From Chryseobacterium shigense (lineage in GTDB: Bacteria; Bacteroidota; Bacteroidia; Flavobacteriales; Weeksellaceae), in NCBI RefSeq assembly GCF_014207845.1, contig NZ_JACHLC010000001.1:1736001-1800000 (forward strand): a DNA stretch of 64,000 nucleotides, in the 5' to 3' direction. The notes beneath the pieces were generated by a model that was not told the origin of the DNA, did no database searches, and saw only the letters and a list, made by a program, of their open reading frames with translations. The position numbers and the translations under genes were made by a program. Shown here in pieces: positions 25,390 to 34,457 of this stretch (position 1 is the stretch's first letter; every line of letters begins with the position of its first letter).

Positions 25390-27729
25390 ATGCAAAAATT
25401 GTTTGTTAAAACTGCTGTCACGGCGGCTGTCCTCTGTTTCAGTTCCATGGCTCTGGCGCAGCAGAAATACTCGGTAAGCGGTACTGTGAAAGATCACAAA
25501 AACGGTGAACTGTTGATCGGGGTTACTGTAAAAGTAAGTGAAGATCCGTCTGTATCTGTTGTGGCCAATGAATATGGCTTTTACTCATTGTCACTTCCTG
25601 AGGGAAATTATACGCTGATCGTTTCCTATCCCGGCTATCGTGATTTTGAATATCCTATAAAAGTAGAACAGAATACAAAGCTCGATCTTCCTCTCGATCA
25701 GGAAGAAAAAGGGGATGAAAAAGTAGGAGCAATTGATGAGGTTGTTATTTCAGGGACTAAAAAAGATAAAAACCTTAGCACGGCCCAAATGGGATCTGAA
25801 ACCTTAAATATCAAGAATATTGAAAAACTGCCGGTTTTATTCGGGGAAAAAGATGTCATGAAAACCATCCAGCTTTTGCCGGGAATTAAAAGCAATGGTG
25901 AAGGAAGCAGCGGATTCAGTGTAAGGGGTGGTGCTACAGACCAGAACCTTATTTTATTGGATGAAGCACCTGTTTATAATGCTTCTCACCTGCTTGGATT
26001 TTTCAGTACTTTCAACAGTGATGCGCTGAAAGATGCCAGCATTATCAAAGGAAACAGCCCTGCCCAGTACGGAGGCCGGCTTTCTTCCGTAATGGATGTT
26101 AAAATGAAGGATGGAAACAACAAAGATTATAATGTAAACGGAGGAATCGGACTGATCAGCAGCAGGCTGAGTGTGGAAGGCCCTATTCAGAAGGAAAAAT
26201 CTTCATTTATTGTTTCCGGAAGAAGAACGTATGCTGATCTGTTCCTCAAAACTACAGATGATTTTAAAGACAGCAAGCTTTATTTCTATGATCTTAATTT
26301 GAAAGCCAATTACCAGATCAATGAAAACAACCGTCTTTACCTCTCCGGATATTTTGGAAGAGATGTGTTGGGCTTAGGCGATACTTTCTCTACAGACTGG
26401 GGAAATACGACGGCTACCCTTCGATGGAACAGTATTATCAGCAGTAAATTATTTTCCAATACTTCATTGATTTACAGCAATTACAATTATAAAATCAGCC
26501 TCAAAAGCAATGACAATACTTTCGGACTGGATTCCCAGATCGAAGACTGGAATCTCAAGCAGGATTTTACATGGTTTGCCGGGAACAAACATTCCGTACG
26601 CTTCGGGCTTCAGTCTATTTATCATACCATTACTCCAAGCAGTGCTTCCGGTACAAGTATAAGCAGCTTTCCGAGAAATCCGAGAAAATCATGGGAGAAT
26701 GCAGTATATATTAATGATGACTTTAAGGCTACCGATAAACTTACCGTGAATTATGGTTTAAGGCTTTCCACCTTCAGCGTTTTAGGCGGCGACACGTACA
26801 ATACCTATGAAAATGGTGTTCTTACAGACAGTAGATTTCTGGAAAAAGGAAAATTCGGGAAAACATATTTTAATCTTGAACCGAGAATTTCTGCCAATTA
26901 CCGGATCAATGAGGTAAGCAGTATCAAAGCGGGATATTCACGTAATACACAGAACCTCCATCTTCTGAGCAACAGCAGCAGCGGAAATCCTACGGACCAG
27001 TGGATCGGAAGCAGCTACAGTGTGAAACCGGAAATAGCGGATCAGGTAAGTATGGGGTACAGCAGGAATTTCAATAACAACAATTATGAACTGAATGCTG
27101 AAATCTATTACAAATCCATGCAGAACCAGATTGATTTTAAAAACGGTGCACAAATCACATTTGATACTGCTGCAGATGTGGAAAGTGAATTGTTATTCGG
27201 TAAAGGAAGAGCCTATGGACTGGAACTGATCGCGAAGAAAAAAAACGGAAGATTAACAGGATGGATCTCCTATACCCTGTCTAAAACAGAAAGAAAAATA
27301 AACGGAATTAATGATAATGAGTGGTATAATGCGAGAATGGACAAAACCCACGACCTTTCCATTGTTGCCACTTACGAACTGAATAAAAAATGGTCCGTAT
27401 CCGGTTTATTCCTTTACAGCACAGGAAATGCAGTTACCTTTCCTACCGCGAAATATGAGCTGAACGGACAAACCATATTCCAGTACAGCAGCAGAAATGC
27501 AGACCGTATGCCTGCCTATCACAGAATGGATCTGAGTGCTACCTATGAGCCGGATTCTAAAAAACGTTTCAAAGGATCATGGTCATTCGGGATTTACAAT
27601 ATTTACGGACGTGAAAATGCTTATACCATTACATTCGAGGACAATCCGAACAATCCGGGAACAACACGCGCCATGCAGACTTCACTGTTCCGCTGGGTAC
27701 CCAACATCACTTATAATTTCAAATTTTAG
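25390..27729 (+). CDS. TonB-dependent outer-membrane receptor
   Basis: A 779-residue receptor with a signal peptide (about 1-23, ending LAQ) and an N-terminal carboxypeptidase-regulatory-like domain (SGTVKDHKNGELLIGVTV, about 30-110). The plug follows (about 120-240, with FSVRGGATDQNLILLDEAPVYN), then a 22-strand-type barrel ending in PNITYNFKF. It imports a large or scarce nutrient, using TonB energy. The partner DUF4249 lipoprotein starts 3 bases downstream. The substrate is not evident. The domain order is that of SusC-like but shorter receptors. Confidence 0.9.
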   Translation: MQKLFVKTAVTAAVLCFSSMALAQQKYSVSGTVKDHKNGELLIGVTVKVSEDPSVSVVANEYGFYSLSLPEGNYTLIVSYPGYRDFEYPIKVEQNTKLDLPLDQEEKGDEKVGAIDEVVISGTKKDKNLSTAQMGSETLNIKNIEKLPVLFGEKDVMKTIQLLPGIKSNGEGSSGFSVRGGATDQNLILLDEAPVYNASHLLGFFSTFNSDALKDASIIKGNSPAQYGGRLSSVMDVKMKDGNNKDYNVNGGIGLISSRLSVEGPIQKEKSSFIVSGRRTYADLFLKTTDDFKDSKLYFYDLNLKANYQINENNRLYLSGYFGRDVLGLGDTFSTDWGNTTATLRWNSIISSKLFSNTSLIYSNYNYKISLKSNDNTFGLDSQIEDWNLKQDFTWFAGNKHSVRFGLQSIYHTITPSSASGTSISSFPRNPRKSWENAVYINDDFKATDKLTVNYGLRLSTFSVLGGDTYNTYENGVLTDSRFLEKGKFGKTYFNLEPRISANYRINEVSSIKAGYSRNTQNLHLLSNSSSGNPTDQWIGSSYSVKPEIADQVSMGYSRNFNNNNYELNAEIYYKSMQNQIDFKNGAQITFDTAADVESELLFGKGRAYGLELIAKKKNGRLTGWISYTLSKTERKINGINDNEWYNARMDKTHDLSIVATYELNKKWSVSGLFLYSTGNAVTFPTAKYELNGQTIFQYSSRNADRMPAYHRMDLSATYEPDSKKRFKGSWSFGIYNIYGRENAYTITFEDNPNNPGTTRAMQTSLFRWVPNITYNFKF

Positions 27730-27732
27730 ATC

Positions 27733-28548
27733 ATGAAGAATATTATTTTTATCATATTAGCCCTGTTTTCAGTAACTTCCTGTGAAAAGGAAATAGATAT
27801 TGACCTGGATGACAGGAGCGGAAACATTGTCATAGAAGGTAATATAACAAACCAGGCCGGACCATATACTGTAAGGATAACAAAGTCTGTGGCATTCACT
27901 CAGGCCAATCAGTATCCTGCTGTTACAGGCGCACAGGTCATTTTAAGTGACAATACGGGCCAGACTGAAACTTTACAGTACGTCGGTGACGGAAAATATG
28001 TGACTACAGTTTTCACCGGAGTAGCAGGCAGAACGTATACCCTGAAAATACAGGCAGAAGGAAAAGAATATACCGCCCAAAGTACAATGCCACAACCCGT
28101 GGAATTTGATGGCCTTACGCAGGATTCCTTTACTTTTGGAGGTGAAACCACGTATACTCTATTGCCTATATTTACAGATCCTGTAGAACTGGGTAACCGT
28201 TATCTTTTCAACTTTACGGTTAACAGTATACCGAAAAAAACATTTGAGGTATTTTCTGACAATATCAATAACGGACTGGTGAACCAAAGACCTTTATTTC
28301 TTCCCAACGAAGATAATGAGGATGATCCTTCTGACCATAAGGTGGTGCCGGGAGATACTGTTTATGTAGAAATGCAGTCCATCGATAATAATATCTTCAC
28401 CTATTATTCTGCTTTGCTGCAGATTTCAGGAGATGGCGGGCCTGGCGGAGGAATTACTCCGACCAACCCTCCAAGTAATATCAGTAACGGGGCTTTGGGG
28501 TATTTCTCTGCGCATACGATTCAGAAAAGAAGTATTGTGATTCAGTAG
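27733..28548 (+). CDS. DUF4249 lipoprotein, receptor partner
   Basis: A 271-residue lipoprotein: the signal peptide ends in VTSCEKE (lipobox Cys about residue 17). The DUF4249 pattern follows, with GNIVIEGNITNQAGPYTVRITKS and TGAQVILSDNTG. Such proteins are routinely encoded directly after TonB receptors of this type and are presumed surface-exposed accessory binding proteins. It is 3 bases from the receptor gene, so cotranscribed. Confidence 0.87.
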   Translation: MKNIIFIILALFSVTSCEKEIDIDLDDRSGNIVIEGNITNQAGPYTVRITKSVAFTQANQYPAVTGAQVILSDNTGQTETLQYVGDGKYVTTVFTGVAGRTYTLKIQAEGKEYTAQSTMPQPVEFDGLTQDSFTFGGETTYTLLPIFTDPVELGNRYLFNFTVNSIPKKTFEVFSDNINNGLVNQRPLFLPNEDNEDDPSDHKVVPGDTVYVEMQSIDNNIFTYYSALLQISGDGGPGGGITPTNPPSNISNGALGYFSAHTIQKRSIVIQ

Positions 28549-28606
28549 GTTATGGTAATAAACTTATATGGCTGCTTTGGGTGACTGAGGCTGCTTTTTT
28601 GTTTAA

Positions 28607-28657
28607 CCACCCCGTCAAAAATTCTTTGAATTTTTGCCACCCCTCCAAGGGAGGGGA
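28607..28657. repeat. Intergenic double-hairpin repeat
   Basis: Two adjacent inverted repeats: CAAAAATTC TTT GAATTTTTG (28616-28636) and CCCCTCC AAG GGAGGGG (28640-28656). It looks like a dispersed repeat found between genes in related genomes. Bases 28549-28895 hold this repeat, an AT-rich stretch and a promoter block. Confidence 0.6.
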
Positions 28658-28779
28658 ATGTATCGCCGTTTAAATAGTCTGGATAATAATGGCTTTAAGT
28701 TTCTAAGAGAACTTTTCTTTTGAAAATATTTTTAACAGAATAAATAAATTACTAATAATCAACAAATTAAAATCAATAC

Positions 28780-28849
28780 GTATTTCTACTGAAGATTGAA
28801 TTTGGTTATTTACACGCTAAAATGCGGGGTGTTTTCTTCGTTACTTTGA
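28780..28849 (+). promoter_or_regulatory. Conserved promoter block (copy 1)
   Basis: GTATTTCTAC at 28780-28789 and GTTACTTTGA at 28840-28849 start exactly 60 bases apart. TTGGTTATTT and CTAAAA lie between. The same words in the same order and spacing recur at 56531-56600 before another orphan gene. The last word resembles a degenerate -7 box. The ATG follows 46 bases later. Confidence 0.6.
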
Positions 28850-28895
28850 GTTGTTCAAAACAAAGAATTACAAAATCAACCAAAAAACAAAACCA

Positions 28896-29555
28896 ATGGA
28901 AACAATTCAAATTACACAGACTGAGGTGGGTTTCACAGACCCGTTCGAGCGTATTATTTCAACATCAAAAGCGGGAGGAGAATCCAAAGAATCTTATTCT
29001 ATTGAAGTGGCAGGTGAAGGGCAGCTTACAGGGCTTTCTTATACCGTACCGCCATTTACTCAGGGAAGAATCACTGCTTCTCTTCAGGTATCTGCCATGT
29101 CCAGCCAGGATGTAAAAAACCTGAATGACCTGGCCATGAGCATGCTGGATGCCACTTATAAAGAACAGGTTAAAGAGTACGAAAAAACATCTGCAAGTGC
29201 CAATCTATCAGTATGGACGTGGTTCTTCGGTGGCGGTGGTGCTTCTGCTTCTTATGAAAAAACCAAAGAATCCATGAAATCCAAAGGGCTTACAGAAGCT
29301 CAGATTACTACGTTAATGGATGCATTTCTTGAAAAAGCAAAACAGATGTCTACTGTAAATATTGACTTCTACGTGAATAATTCAGCCAATGATTATGCTG
29401 TTTCGGGAGACCTGTATCTGTATACTGTTTCAGGAACTATTAAAACTGAAAAAGGAACGGCACAATACAGAATGCTTGCAGATCAGGCTTCTGCCGGCGG
29501 TCCTCCTCCTGCGGGTGGTGGTGCTCCTTCTTCAGGAACAATTAAACTGAACTGA
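28896..29555 (+). CDS. Orphan hypothetical protein, Gly-rich C-terminus
   Basis: A 219-residue protein I do not recognise. The start ATG at 28896 (METIQITQ) is chosen because the promoter block ends 46 bases before it and upstream codons look non-coding. There is no signal peptide. A beta-rich N-terminal half is followed by an Ala/Ser/Lys helical stretch (about 75-140, with a WTWFFGGGGASAS patch) and a strand-rich end. It closes with a Pro/Gly tail (GGPPPAGGGAPSSG). Its promoter is shared with the orphan at 56650. Confidence 0.6.
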   Translation: METIQITQTEVGFTDPFERIISTSKAGGESKESYSIEVAGEGQLTGLSYTVPPFTQGRITASLQVSAMSSQDVKNLNDLAMSMLDATYKEQVKEYEKTSASANLSVWTWFFGGGGASASYEKTKESMKSKGLTEAQITTLMDAFLEKAKQMSTVNIDFYVNNSANDYAVSGDLYLYTVSGTIKTEKGTAQYRMLADQASAGGPPPAGGGAPSSGTIKLN

Positions 29556-29577
29556 TATTAAGTTTATAAGATGATTA

Positions 29578-29605
29578 GATTCGGGGCGGTTTCACCGCCC
29601 GAATC
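29578..29605. terminator. GC-rich hairpin between convergent genes
   Basis: GATTCGGGGCGGT pairs with ACCGCCCGAATC with one bulged G. It lies between the orphan gene and the minus-strand transporter gene. The flanking U-run is weak, so bidirectional termination is likely but not certain. Confidence 0.6.
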
Positions 29606-29614
29606 CTAGTTTAA

Positions 29615-31177
29615 TCAATCTGCAAAATATTTTTTCAGATCCGATATGTTTTTTATCTTCAGCTCTTGGGATTGTTTTTTACGCATCATCAGGGCATAGG
29701 AATTATTGAATCCAAGCGGTTTCAGCCATTGAATTCCATACTGTTTTTCAAATTCTGAATTGACGTAAGTGTATGTTTTATCTGCGCTTTGAGTTACATT
29801 TTCGAGAACCTGCTCCGAAGGTTGTAAAAGCACCAGAAGTCCGGTTCCTGTATATTCGGGATAAAAATCGATTCCGTCATTCATCAGAGCATCAAAACAG
29901 ATTTTGGTACCTCCCAGCCCTGTTTTTGTCTCTACTTTATAGTCGGTATAGCCTTCAATCAGCATTTTATACATTTCTGTGAGAATATACTGCTCTCCGA
30001 AAATTTTTGATCCGATGCGCACTGTTCCGGAATTTCCTTTTCTTGAATTTTTATACAGATCATTTTTAATCAGAAAATCCTTTGCAATTTTTTCCGGTGT
30101 CTGGTTGAGGTAATCGGATTTATAATTCAGATCGGTCATAATTGAATCATTGAATTTACCTGCAAGCTTGTTCAACGTTTCTTCCAATCCGGGAAATTTT
30201 TCCAGTGTTTTTGTTTTAATGATCGGTGCAGCGTAATAGGGTGGGAATATTTTTTTATCATCATTCAGAACATAGAGATCAAACGCTTTGATCCTGCCAT
30301 CAGTAGAATATCCGCTGATAAGATCCAGTTCCTTTTCATAGGCTGCCTTGTACATAATGGCATCACTAACAACAACAGGATTTACATTCAGTCCGTAAAC
30401 AGAGCGTAAACCCAGATCTCCATCTTGCCTTCCCATAAATTCGGGAGTGAAACCTGCTTTAATTGTATTCCGGGAAGCGGAACTGAACAGATAAACCGCA
30501 CCTACAATCAGCAATATAACTGGAACTATGTATTTCAGTTTCTGAAACAGCTTATATCCTGATTTCTGCACGAGAGCAATCGCCTGATCGAGCAAAATAG
30601 CCAGTAACGCAGCAGGAATGGCTCCTGCCAGGATCATATTGGTATTATTTAATGAAATTCCGCCAAAGATAAATTCGCCCAAACCGCCTGCCGCAACAAA
30701 TGAAGCCAATGTAGCCACTCCAACATTGATAACAGCTGCCGTCCGGATTCCGGCAATAATAACAGGCATAGCGAGAGGAAGCTCAACTTTAAAAAGAAGC
30801 TGTCTTCTATTCATTCCCATTGCCTTTGCAGCTTCAATAACGGTAGGGTTTACTTCTGTAATCCCTGTATACGTATTACGGATAATGGGTAAAAGCGCAT
30901 AAATCAGCAATGCCACAATAGCCGGTTTGGCCCCGATTCCAAAAACAGGGATCATAAAGCCAAGCAGCGCAATACTGGGAATAGTCTGCAAAATACCCGC
31001 AGTTCCAAGCACAGAGCTGGAAAGTTTTCTTTTCCTTGCTATGAGTATTCCTAAAGGTACACCAACAATAATCGCCAGAAGTAAGGACAGAAATGTAAGC
31101 CCGAGATGCTGTACAATCTGGGTGAGTAATTTTTCCTGCTGCTCAACAATAAACTGCCAAAGACTCTGCTGTGTCAT
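29615..31177 (-). CDS. egtU: ABC transporter permease fused to substrate-binding domain (EgtU-like)
   Basis: A 520-residue fusion. Residues 1-about 210 are a betaine-type permease with about five to six TM helices and the coupling motif EAAKAMGMNRRQLLFKVELPLA near 138. A TM linker (about 215-235) is followed by an OpuAC-type binding domain (about 245-515) with KIFGEQYILTEMYKMLIEG and DFYPEYTGTGLLVLL. This is the architecture of osmoprotectant importers such as OpuB/C and of the ergothioneine importer EgtU. Location behind egtD-egtB favours ergothioneine or hercynine as ligand. Binding residues were not verified. It overlaps the ATPase gene by 4 bases. Confidence 0.7.
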   Translation of the reverse strand: MTQQSLWQFIVEQQEKLLTQIVQHLGLTFLSLLLAIIVGVPLGILIARKRKLSSSVLGTAGILQTIPSIALLGFMIPVFGIGAKPAIVALLIYALLPIIRNTYTGITEVNPTVIEAAKAMGMNRRQLLFKVELPLAMPVIIAGIRTAAVINVGVATLASFVAAGGLGEFIFGGISLNNTNMILAGAIPAALLAILLDQAIALVQKSGYKLFQKLKYIVPVILLIVGAVYLFSSASRNTIKAGFTPEFMGRQDGDLGLRSVYGLNVNPVVVSDAIMYKAAYEKELDLISGYSTDGRIKAFDLYVLNDDKKIFPPYYAAPIIKTKTLEKFPGLEETLNKLAGKFNDSIMTDLNYKSDYLNQTPEKIAKDFLIKNDLYKNSRKGNSGTVRIGSKIFGEQYILTEMYKMLIEGYTDYKVETKTGLGGTKICFDALMNDGIDFYPEYTGTGLLVLLQPSEQVLENVTQSADKTYTYVNSEFEKQYGIQWLKPLGFNNSYALMMRKKQSQELKIKNISDLKKYFAD

Positions 31178-32094
31178 ACGATCTGTAATTTTCTGTATTC
31201 ATTGAAGGTCTTGATCAACTTCTCGTAATATTCTGTATTTTTATGACTGGAACTCAATTTTTGTAAGGCATCCCAGACACTGGTGTTTTCAGTAAAATTC
31301 AATTCATTATACAAATTTTCTGAATTTTGGAATGGGTCTACATCTTTCAAAACGGCTGTTTTATATTCCAGTAAAAGCCTGTTTTCGGCAAAAAATTCAC
31401 TTACAAAGGTATTCTGAGGATGATACAGCATTTCCTTTGGGGTTCCTGTCTGTACAATTTTTCCTTTATCCATAAGGCATATACGGTGACCCAATTCAAA
31501 AGCTTCCTGTACATCATGAGTAACCAATATTATAGTTTTATTTTTAAGCTCTTCCAATGATTTAAATTCCGAATGGATGTCAGCTTTGGTGATATTATCC
31601 AATGCTCCGAAAGGCTCATCCATCAGCAAAACAGGTGTATTGGCGATCAAAGCTCTTGCAATGCCTACTCTCTGCTGCTGTCCTCCACTCAATTCACCGG
31701 GAAACCGGGAAAGAACATCTTCCTGAAGATGAAGTTTTCTGAGCAGTTCATAAGTCCGATTCTCTGTTTTTTTCCTGTCCCATTTCAGCAATTCTGGGAC
31801 TACAGCAATATTCTGCTTAATGGTATAATGAGGAAATAATCCAGCATGCTGCATCACAAAGCCAATTCCCATCCGCAAATCTTCCGGTTTCTGATCACGG
31901 ATATTCTTTCCGTCAATGAAGATATTTCCGGAATCTGCTTCTATAAGCCGGTTGATCATTTTAAGAGTAGTCGTTTTACCACAGCCACTGGTTCCCAGTA
32001 GCACCAGAATCTCCTGATCATGAGCCTGAAAAGAAATATTATCCACTGCGGGTTTTCCGTTAAAATTCTTTGAAACTGATTCTACTGTAATCAT
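31174..32094 (-). CDS. egtV: ABC transporter ATP-binding protein (betaine/ergothioneine type, EgtV-like)
   Basis: A 306-residue ATPase from the ATG at 32094 (an in-frame TTG at 32100 is the alternative). Walker A is GTSGCGKTT near residue 33, the signature is LSGGQQQRVGIARAL near 133, Walker B LLMDEPFGALD near 155, and the switch His is in LVTHDVQ near 190. It lacks the CBS pair of classical ProV/OpuAA. The extra C-terminal segment (about 235-306) is not recognised. It starts 9 bases after egtB and overlaps the permease fusion gene, so one operon. Confidence 0.75.
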   Translation of the reverse strand: MITVESVSKNFNGKPAVDNISFQAHDQEILVLLGTSGCGKTTTLKMINRLIEADSGNIFIDGKNIRDQKPEDLRMGIGFVMQHAGLFPHYTIKQNIAVVPELLKWDRKKTENRTYELLRKLHLQEDVLSRFPGELSGGQQQRVGIARALIANTPVLLMDEPFGALDNITKADIHSEFKSLEELKNKTIILVTHDVQEAFELGHRICLMDKGKIVQTGTPKEMLYHPQNTFVSEFFAENRLLLEYKTAVLKDVDPFQNSENLYNELNFTENTSVWDALQKLSSSHKNTEYYEKLIKTFNEYRKLQIV

Positions 32095-32103
32095 CGGCAA
32101 AAA

Positions 32104-33276
32104 TTATTGAGCAAGTCTGATTCCTGTAAACTGCCATTTCAGATTGGTCTGAAAGAAATTCCGGTATGTATTCCTGCTATGTCCGGCCGGTGTTGCTTCT
32201 GAAGCCCCACGCAAAACCATCTGATTGACCATGAATTTTCCGTTGTACTCTCCTACCGCCCCGGCTTCTTTTTTAAAACCCGGATAAGGCAGGTAAGCAG
32301 AATTGGTCCATTCCCAGCGGTTGCCCCAATTAAAACTATCTGATGCGACTTCCCATTCCGTTTCGGTGGGCAGGCGCATTCCTTTCCATGACGCAAAAGC
32401 GGAAGCTTCATAAAAATTGATGTGGCATACTGCATCGTTAAGGTCTATTTCCTGTAAGCCATTCAATGTATAATTCATCCATTCGCCATCTATAAAATGC
32501 CAGTACAGCGGGGATTTTGCGTTGTTCTGTTTTACCCAGTCCCAGCCTTCTGCATGCCAGTGCCTGAAATCGGTATATCCGCCGGCTTCCATAAATTCCA
32601 GATATTCTCTGTTTGTAACCTGTTGATCTGCAATTTCAAAATCATTGAGGTATACTTTATGCCTTCCCAGCTCATTATCAAAACAGAAACCTTCCCCGTT
32701 AAAACCTATTTCATAGACACCTTCGGAAAACCTGATCATTTCAACATTTCCATGATTTTCTTTTTTTGAAACCGCTTCTTTCTTATAAGACGGAAAAAGC
32801 GGATTGTGTCCCAGAATGTATTTAATATCCGTAATCAGTAATTCCTGATGCTGCTGTTCATGATTAAAGCCAAGTTCCAATAGTGGTTCAATGGCTTCAT
32901 TCATATATTGACTCTGAAGAAAAGTTTGCATATGCTCATCGACATATTTCCTGTATTCATAGATATCTGAAACGGAAGGCCGGCTGAGGTTTCCACGGTC
33001 TGTGCGGATTACTCTTGCCCCGATGGTTTCGTAATAGCTGTTAAAAACAAAATTATACTGCTCATCGAAAACTTTATAGCCGGACAGATTAGGAATGAGG
33101 ATGAAAGTTTCAAAAAACCAGGTGGTATGGCCAAGGTGCCACTTGGGTGGGCTTACATCCACGATGGGTTGCACGACATAATCTTCTGTTTCGAGCGGTG
33201 AACATATTTCTTCGGAATGTTTTCTGATGTCCATATATTTTTTTACTAAATCCTGTGTGGTGATATTGGGTGTCAT
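32104..33276 (-). CDS. egtB: Ergothioneine biosynthesis sulfoxide synthase
   Basis: A 390-residue EgtB. The N-terminal DinB-like four-helix part supplies iron ligands: HLGHTTWFFETF near residue 48 and HEQQHQELL near 134. The C-terminal FGE-sulfatase-type domain (about 180-390) shows VTNREYLEFMEAGGY, MRLPTETEWEVA and RGASEATPAGHSRNTYRNFF. EgtB oxidatively joins hercynine to a thiol donor (gamma-Glu-Cys or Cys). It follows egtD on the same strand across a repeat-bearing spacer. No egtA, egtC or egtE is in the window. Confidence 0.92.
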   Translation of the reverse strand: MTPNITTQDLVKKYMDIRKHSEEICSPLETEDYVVQPIVDVSPPKWHLGHTTWFFETFILIPNLSGYKVFDEQYNFVFNSYYETIGARVIRTDRGNLSRPSVSDIYEYRKYVDEHMQTFLQSQYMNEAIEPLLELGFNHEQQHQELLITDIKYILGHNPLFPSYKKEAVSKKENHGNVEMIRFSEGVYEIGFNGEGFCFDNELGRHKVYLNDFEIADQQVTNREYLEFMEAGGYTDFRHWHAEGWDWVKQNNAKSPLYWHFIDGEWMNYTLNGLQEIDLNDAVCHINFYEASAFASWKGMRLPTETEWEVASDSFNWGNRWEWTNSAYLPYPGFKKEAGAVGEYNGKFMVNQMVLRGASEATPAGHSRNTYRNFFQTNLKWQFTGIRLAQ

Positions 33277-33360
33277 ATTCTTTGGTTTTGATTTTTGTTT
33301 GCAGATTGAGCAGATTTTAATAAATCAATATTTATGTAGGGCTTGCTTGTCTGTGGGGTA

Positions 33361-33438
33361 TTTTTTAACGCAAAGTTTTATCTATTCAGATGTTTTATTT
33401 AAGGTAAGCAAAGAGGGCGACTATGTCGCTGATGAAAC
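33361..33438 (+). repeat. Interspersed hairpin repeat, copy A
   Basis: Starts TTTTTTAACGCAAAG, ends with the hairpin GCGAC-TAT-GTCGC (33417-33429) then TGATGAAAC. Related copies lie at 34625 and 36241 in the same orientation. It sits between egtD and egtB. Confidence 0.65.
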
Positions 33439-33473
33439 TTTGGGGCTCGTGATAGTTTTATCTTTTTCTTCTT

Positions 33474-34457
33474 TTATTCTACCTGCCAGATGACGTCTAC
33501 AAACCAGTTTTTTGAATCTTTGATTTCCCCTACTCTTTTAAAATCTGATTTTTCTCTTAATTCTTCTATCTTTTCTGCGGAGAACTTCTGGGAAATCTCC
33601 ATATCGATAAGTTCGCTTTCTTCAAATAAAATACTTTCGTTTCCTATCTTGACTGTTTGCTCTTTTAAACTTACCAGATAGCTTTTGCAGGCTCCGCTTA
33701 CAGGATCATAAGTTTGATAATGCTGAAACTGTTTCAGATCAAAATCGGCACCGAGCTCCCTGTTGATACGGGTCAGCAGATTGAGGTTAAATGCAGCTGT
33801 AATTCCGTTTTTATCGTTATAAGCATTTAAAATGGTATGAGGATTTTTCTTGAGATCGAAGCCAATCAATACCCTATCACCAGAGGACAGATTGCGGTTC
33901 AGAGCATGGCAGAAGCTCTCTGCTTCTTCAATATTCATATTTCCGATATTGCTGCCTAAAAATAAAATAACTTTCCTTCTGTGGGACAATGAAGCGGCTT
34001 TCTGCAGCATTTGAAAATAATCACCTTCCAGAGCCGATATTTCCAGAGCCGGAAGCTCCCGACCCAGTTTTTCTTTTAATATGGAAAGAATATTACCTGA
34101 AATATCGATAGGCATATAAGTGAACTGTACTCCAGTCTCAACAAGATGTTTCAGCAAAAATGTAGATTTCATGGCATCTCCCGCACCCAGTTCAATAAGA
34201 TCGAACGGCTCATTTTCAGGGTTGATAAGGCGAATGAGATCTGCTGTTTTATTTTTAAAGATATCGAGTTCACATTTTGTAAGATAATATTCAGGCATCA
34301 CCATGATTTCCTGAAAAAGCCGGTCACCGGTTTTATCGTAAAAGTATTTCGAGGACAGCCTTTTGGGGCTGCTTTTTAGGCCTTTCAGAACATCCGTAAG
34401 AAAACTGTCAACATGATGATCCTCAACCTTTGTATGTGGGTTTACCTGTAAATTCAT
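33474..34457 (-). CDS. egtD: L-histidine N-alpha-methyltransferase
   Basis: A 327-residue enzyme from the ATG at 34457; 34514 would add 19 poorly fitting residues and 327 matches the usual EgtD length. It methylates His three times to hercynine using SAM. Evident motifs are LSSKYFYDKTGDRLFQEI near 36, YYLTKCELDIF near 58, the SAM loop IELGAGDAMKS near 84, and LFLGSNIGNM near 157. The C-terminal DLKQFQHYQTYDP and MEISQKFS stretches are typical of the substrate cap. It heads the ergothioneine operon egtD-egtB-egtV-egtU. Confidence 0.93.
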   Translation of the reverse strand: MNLQVNPHTKVEDHHVDSFLTDVLKGLKSSPKRLSSKYFYDKTGDRLFQEIMVMPEYYLTKCELDIFKNKTADLIRLINPENEPFDLIELGAGDAMKSTFLLKHLVETGVQFTYMPIDISGNILSILKEKLGRELPALEISALEGDYFQMLQKAASLSHRRKVILFLGSNIGNMNIEEAESFCHALNRNLSSGDRVLIGFDLKKNPHTILNAYNDKNGITAAFNLNLLTRINRELGADFDLKQFQHYQTYDPVSGACKSYLVSLKEQTVKIGNESILFEESELIDMEISQKFSAEKIEELREKSDFKRVGEIKDSKNWFVDVIWQVE

